Source: Siphonodentalium dalli (lineage: Eukaryota > Mollusca > Scaphopoda > Gadilida > Siphonodentaliidae). Taken from it: 64,000 nt of DNA. Location: contig CP136068.1 of assembly GCA_032622095.1 (NCBI GenBank), positions 9,405,729 to 9,469,728 of the forward strand, written 5' to 3'. The notes under the pieces were generated by a model, which saw nothing but the letters and a program-made list of their open reading frames with translations, had not been told where the DNA came from and ran no database searches. Both the position numbers and the translations under genes were made by a program. Below are positions 60,447 through 64,000 of this stretch, piece after piece. Each line of letters begins with the position of its first letter. Position 1 is the first letter of the stretch.

Positions 60447-61846
60447 TAGGGGCCTGCGATGCATCGAATCGAAATTCGATTTTCGATTCATCCCTCTGAA
60501 TCGAATCGAATCGTTTTCGATTTTGAGTATCAGTTTTTCGATTCGATTATCTCAAAGAATCTTAAGTACACTGCGCGTTTCTAGTAGCGGGCCCAGATCG
60601 ATCGTTTTACCGGTAATCCAAAGAATTTAGCACATCAAATTCTCAAAACATCTCGTGATACATTTGAATAAACTCCGATGTTGCCCTTTCAAAATACATG
60701 GACCATCATACTGCAATTCGGTCCACGTCGCTGGGAACATCAACTCAGAATAGCGATAACGCAACACGGAATCCGCTAAAATGGGCGGAAGCTGAAAATT
60801 AATTTTAAATGGATCCGTTTTTTCATTTGCGGTGTACTAGTAAATACGCGACATGGTGGAAATATAGACATGTGTATGCTTCATTCCATCTTCTTCTTTC
60901 TATACACGCACGCACAGTCATGTCCATTCAAAAGTTTAGCTTAACAATATGCAGCGCACATGGGATTATATAGACCGTAAATTACCCAGCGGTTCTACAT
61001 TTGTAAGCAGTCCGTATTTTAGATCAGCTCAGCCGTGACGTCAGTTCTATTTACGTCTGCTAGTGGGGAAACCCGGGAAATTAGGGAATAACCTTCACTA
61101 TATATAGCGTATATATAGCCATAGTGTTAGTTTGCATGCATCGGAAGATGAATGAAGTTATTATGACAATTTATATTTTCATTTGAATCATCAAATATCT
61201 GATGAGTTGTCTCTTTTGTTAATAACTAAACATGTACTTAGTATATAATTTATTTAAGTCCACTAATAGTCTAATATCAGGGTGGGCCGTGTGTGACTGG
61301 ACGAGTAAGACAAACACCGCAATATGATTGCCTCTCACGTGCATTTTATCAATATACCAATTTTATCATTGCTAATGCAATGTTCTGATAATGAGTGATA
61401 ATCATTAATCCGGAATTCAAATCCATCGACGATTTCGCGAGGAACAGATAATTGTGACTGTTAGTGTAAAATCGAATAGCACATCTGCGCATGCGTATTT
61501 GAAATCGAGGTTTTCTCTCACATACAAGACAAACGTCTTCCTGGCGAGATTGGATTCGCCGTTTGTGCACGAATCCGATAGTTCAAGTTATCTAAATTAT
61601 TCAAATAGCCTATCCGATTACAAATTGCGTCTGTATTTCGCCAAGAACAGACGTCGGGACATTCACATACGAATCAAATCAGTTATGCGGACCTCGTTGA
61701 CAATTTTTACCTTGATTTTTCGCCCAATGTCCGATCTAATGGTCTACGTTTGCTGAATCGAATCGAATCGAATCGAATCGCGATTATGTATCCAAATCGA
61801 ATCGAAAATCGAATCGAATTAATAATGCCCGAATCGCAGGGCCCTA
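60447..61846. mobile_element. hAT-like non-autonomous element, 1400 bp
   Basis: Left end TAGGGGCCTGCGAT and right end ATCGCAGGGCCCTA are inverted with one mismatch, flanked by a perfect 8-bp duplication CATTCAAG (60439-60446; 61847-61854). Both subterminal regions are rich in ATTCGATTCGA repeats (60460-60555 and 61755-61820). A 100-codon frame at 61454-61756 has no recognisable domain, so no transposase is present. Confidence 0.88.
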
Positions 61847-61907
61847 CATTCAAGCGATACAATATAGTGATAGAGTGTTCCCATAGCTATTCTCTGAACG
61901 TCAAATG

Positions 61908-62280
61908 TCCCGGATTGATTTTCTGTATTGCTGTATTACATAGTTATAAGCGACAATGTCCCGGATTGATTTTCTGTATTGCTGTATTACATAGTTATAA
62001 ATGTCCCGGATTGATTGTTTGTATTGCTGTATTACATAGTTATAAATGTCCCGGATTGATTTTCTGTATTGCTGTATTACATAGTTATAAGCGACAATGT
62101 CCCGGATTGATTTTCTGTATTGCTGTATTACATATAGTTATAAATGTCCCGGATTGATTGTTTGTATTGCTGTATTACATAGTTATAAATGTCCCGGATT
62201 GATTGTCTGTATTGCTGTATTACATAGTTATAAGCGGATTGATTGTCTGTATTGCTGTATTACATAGTTATAAGCGACAA
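61908..62280 (+). repeat. 45/51-bp minisatellite, 8 copies
   Basis: Units contain CCCGGATTGATTTTCTGTAT then TGCTGTATTACATAGTTATA. They end either AATGT (45 bp) or AGCGACAATGT (51 bp), the two lengths being interspersed; one junction has lost CCC. A 135-codon frame crosses it only because both unit lengths are multiples of three. Confidence 0.9.
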
Positions 62281-62355
62281 TGAGTATAATTAACGATTAT
62301 TTGTGACAAAATTAGACAATACAATTTCCGGTCTATGTTAACAGTAACCACTATT

Positions 62356-62843
62356 GGCTGCGGACACACGTACCACAGTATCGATGGCATAGTAGGTGTG
62401 ACAATTAATTATGGTAGAGTTTGGTGACAATTGGTCAACTTAATTTATATGCCATAGGGAGTCGTGTCGCGCGCCGCATATTCGCACAGTGACTCGACTG
62501 ACCAATTAACCCATTGAGTTTCACCAAGGTTGATCTCTACTCATTACGTTTAGCCACATTGTATTCTCTACGATACATAAAATTGCACGACCGATCGTCC
62601 AGAATTGTCTTGTGTGTTAGCATTAAAACGATCAACAGCGACAAGACATTCGGTTTGATAAATCATTGAGATGTCGATCTCGACGCTGATAGAGCTTGGA
62701 AAAGACTCATTGTGTGAATGTGCGGCGGGCGACATGTCTCGCTATGGCACAGGAATATGACGACCAATTGTCACCAAAATTGCACCATAATTAATTGTCA
62801 CACCTACTATGCCATCGATACTGTAATACGTGTGTCCGCGGCC
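62356..62843. mobile_element. MITE with ~85-bp inverted ends (488 bp)
   Basis: Left end GGCTGCGGACACACGTA and GATGGCATAGTAGGTGTGAC; the right end is the complement with scattered differences and small indels. The interior contains GTCGCGCGCCGCATATTCGC. Flanks share only ATT, so the target duplication is uncertain and the superfamily is not assigned. Confidence 0.75.
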
Positions 62844-63380
62844 ATTGTTCGTTAGCTAAACAACCACAAGTTTTTAGACCAGAAAATATTCAAAATATAA
62901 TCCATATTAATCGATAGAAGCATTTCCTGACAGGGGTCTTCGATTCATATCTAATATTTTATACCCCGGTAACAAAATACTTCCACAATATACCCGCACA
63001 TGGAACGATATCTCCAGAGGTAGGCATATCTGTTTGGTTTTACTTATACCTTGTGTGGGGTACGATGAACAAGCGTATATAAGCTATACTCATTTGTTCG
63101 TCGTGTCTTGAATGACTAATCCTGTTTAAACAGTGGAGAACCGAGGAGGTGTATGCTGTGCGTTGGCATCCAATTCATCATTCTGTATTTTGTTTTAGAT
63201 TATTTGACCGCTATCTTGTTTTAATTTCATCAAATTTATACGAGCGCCGAGGCCAAGTTTTTATTTGTTGGTTACGGATAATTATTTTAAATGATATGGC
63301 AGAAGGAGGGAAAATATAAATAATAAAATTGGTTTTGAATTTTTATTTTCTTTATTTGATAAAAAAAAAGTCAGGTAGGA
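62844..63380. other. No gene seen
   Basis: AT-rich sequence with no supported exon. Minus-strand frames at 63282-63812 run into the palindrome element and are not genes. Confidence 0.45.
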
Positions 63381-63510
63381 AGAAATCTTAAATATGCATA
63401 ATCCGATTAAGCGCCCCTGAACTCGATTTTGATAACTGATGCGGCATTTCGAAAAAAAAATTGTTGTTGGAATCTGATTATATGGGGACCACCGAGTCGG
63501 ATTGAATACC
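63381..63510 (-). repeat. Dispersed CAA-containing repeat, short inverted copy
   Basis: On the minus strand it reads GGTCCCCATATAATCAGATT, CCAACAACAA, CAGTTATCAAAATCGA and CTTAATCGGATTATGCATAT, matching blocks of 44978-45375. Confidence 0.5.
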
Positions 63511-63630
63511 TTTAAATTGAATGTACATTTAATACAAATCAATTTCAGACGAAATTGTGAAATGAGTCTGTAATAGACGCAAAAGAAGGATTTTCGGGGG
63601 GAGTATGTTAATACAATACCCAACAGAAGG

Positions 63631-63795
63631 GCCCTGTGCCAATGCATTCTCTTATATATGCGAGTCGACCATAGGTCGCCTCGCATATATAAGAGAATGC
63701 ATTGGCTTAACACATTTAGGCCAATGCATTCTCTTATATATGCGAGGCGACCTATGGTCGACTCGCATATATAAGAGAATGCATTGGCACAGGGC
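63631..63795. mobile_element. Minimal double-palindrome element (165 bp)
   Basis: GCCCTGTGCCAATGCATTCT at the left is matched by its complement at the right. It contains two full palindromes (about 63639-63704 and 63722-63787) separated by 17 bases with TTAACACATTTAGG. The whole segment is also one large inverted repeat. Neither the TGTGACCCGCC nor the CCCTTTCATGAC terminus is present. Confidence 0.85.
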
Positions 63796-64000
63796 ATAAC
63801 TGTAACTATCACAATGTGGTCAAGGAGCCGGTTCCAATGATATCCATATTTGTATGGTTCTATTGAGACAGACCCAAGATATTTTAGGCTGTTGAAGCTT
63901 TATTTGGCCGGTTTTGGCCGTTTTGTTGGGTAAAGGGTTAATACAATATTAGCAAAGTATGCTACAGTGCTGCATGCGATCGCTCAGAAAGGCTCCTTCT
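63796..64000. other. No gene seen
   Basis: Short terminal stretch; TTTGGCCGGTTTTGGCCG is the only notable motif. Confidence 0.5.

Noticed and set aside
29304-63787. CRISPR array or microRNA cluster from the recurring palindromes
   Set aside because: The palindromes are irregularly dispersed at transposon ends, without regular spacers, in a eukaryotic context; nothing indicates processing into microRNAs.

Overview
This is an AT-rich animal nuclear window, most likely from a marine invertebrate and plausibly a mollusc. The signs are GT-AG exon edges, tRNA-derived SINEs, Helitron-like elements carrying a GTCT microsatellite and internal ~135-bp repeats, hAT- and piggyBac-like non-autonomous elements, long GAT and CAA microsatellites and several kilobases of satellite. 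No bacterial operon, rRNA, intact tRNA, CRISPR or viral gene is visible. The mollusc assignment is an inference from repeat style, not a sequence match.

The only protein-coding signal I trust is on the + strand. A first exon at 2125-2284 encodes an N-terminal RIIa (PKA regulatory subunit dimerisation/docking) domain of the Sp17/CABYR/ropporin type, and a 132-bp exon lies at 47994-48125. Both junctions are phase 1, so they can be spliced in frame across a putative 45.7-kb intron. No later exon was recognised, so the gene probably continues past 64000. A weaker coding candidate lies on the minus strand near 19.8-20.1 kb.

Nearly everything else is repeats, in order: a GAT microsatellite (2.4-2.7 kb); a small foldback MITE (3.8-4.1); a 5.2-kb foldback whose 1.35-kb arms flank two oppositely oriented minisatellite fields (5.2-10.3); diverged tandem blocks (13.3-19.3); a duplicated GAT/unique module (22.5-24.1); SINEs and MITEs (24.7-30.0); a 68-bp satellite with an 8-monomer higher-order period (30.0-33.0); two almost identical Helitron-like elements about 300 bp apart, one carrying a hAT insertion with perfect 8-bp target duplication (33.8-41.6); a 51-bp minisatellite open in several frames (41.9-42.9); further MITEs; a 4.5-kb, 30-bp satellite (51.8-56.3); and a 1.4-kb hAT-like element (60.4-61.8).

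The most unusual theme is a roughly 65-bp palindrome (arms close to CCAATGCATTCTCTTATATA) present about 25 times. It sits just inside the ends of two MITE families with unrelated termini: one TA-flanked (TGTGACCCGCC ends) and one TTAA-flanked (CCCTTTCATGAC ends, piggyBac-like). It also occurs as a nearly bare double palindrome at 63.6 kb. The 68-bp satellite looks like an amplified end of another TTAA-flanked MITE, seen as a single copy at 21.5-21.8 kb. All similarity statements come from reading the sequence by eye; no alignment or database search was run.
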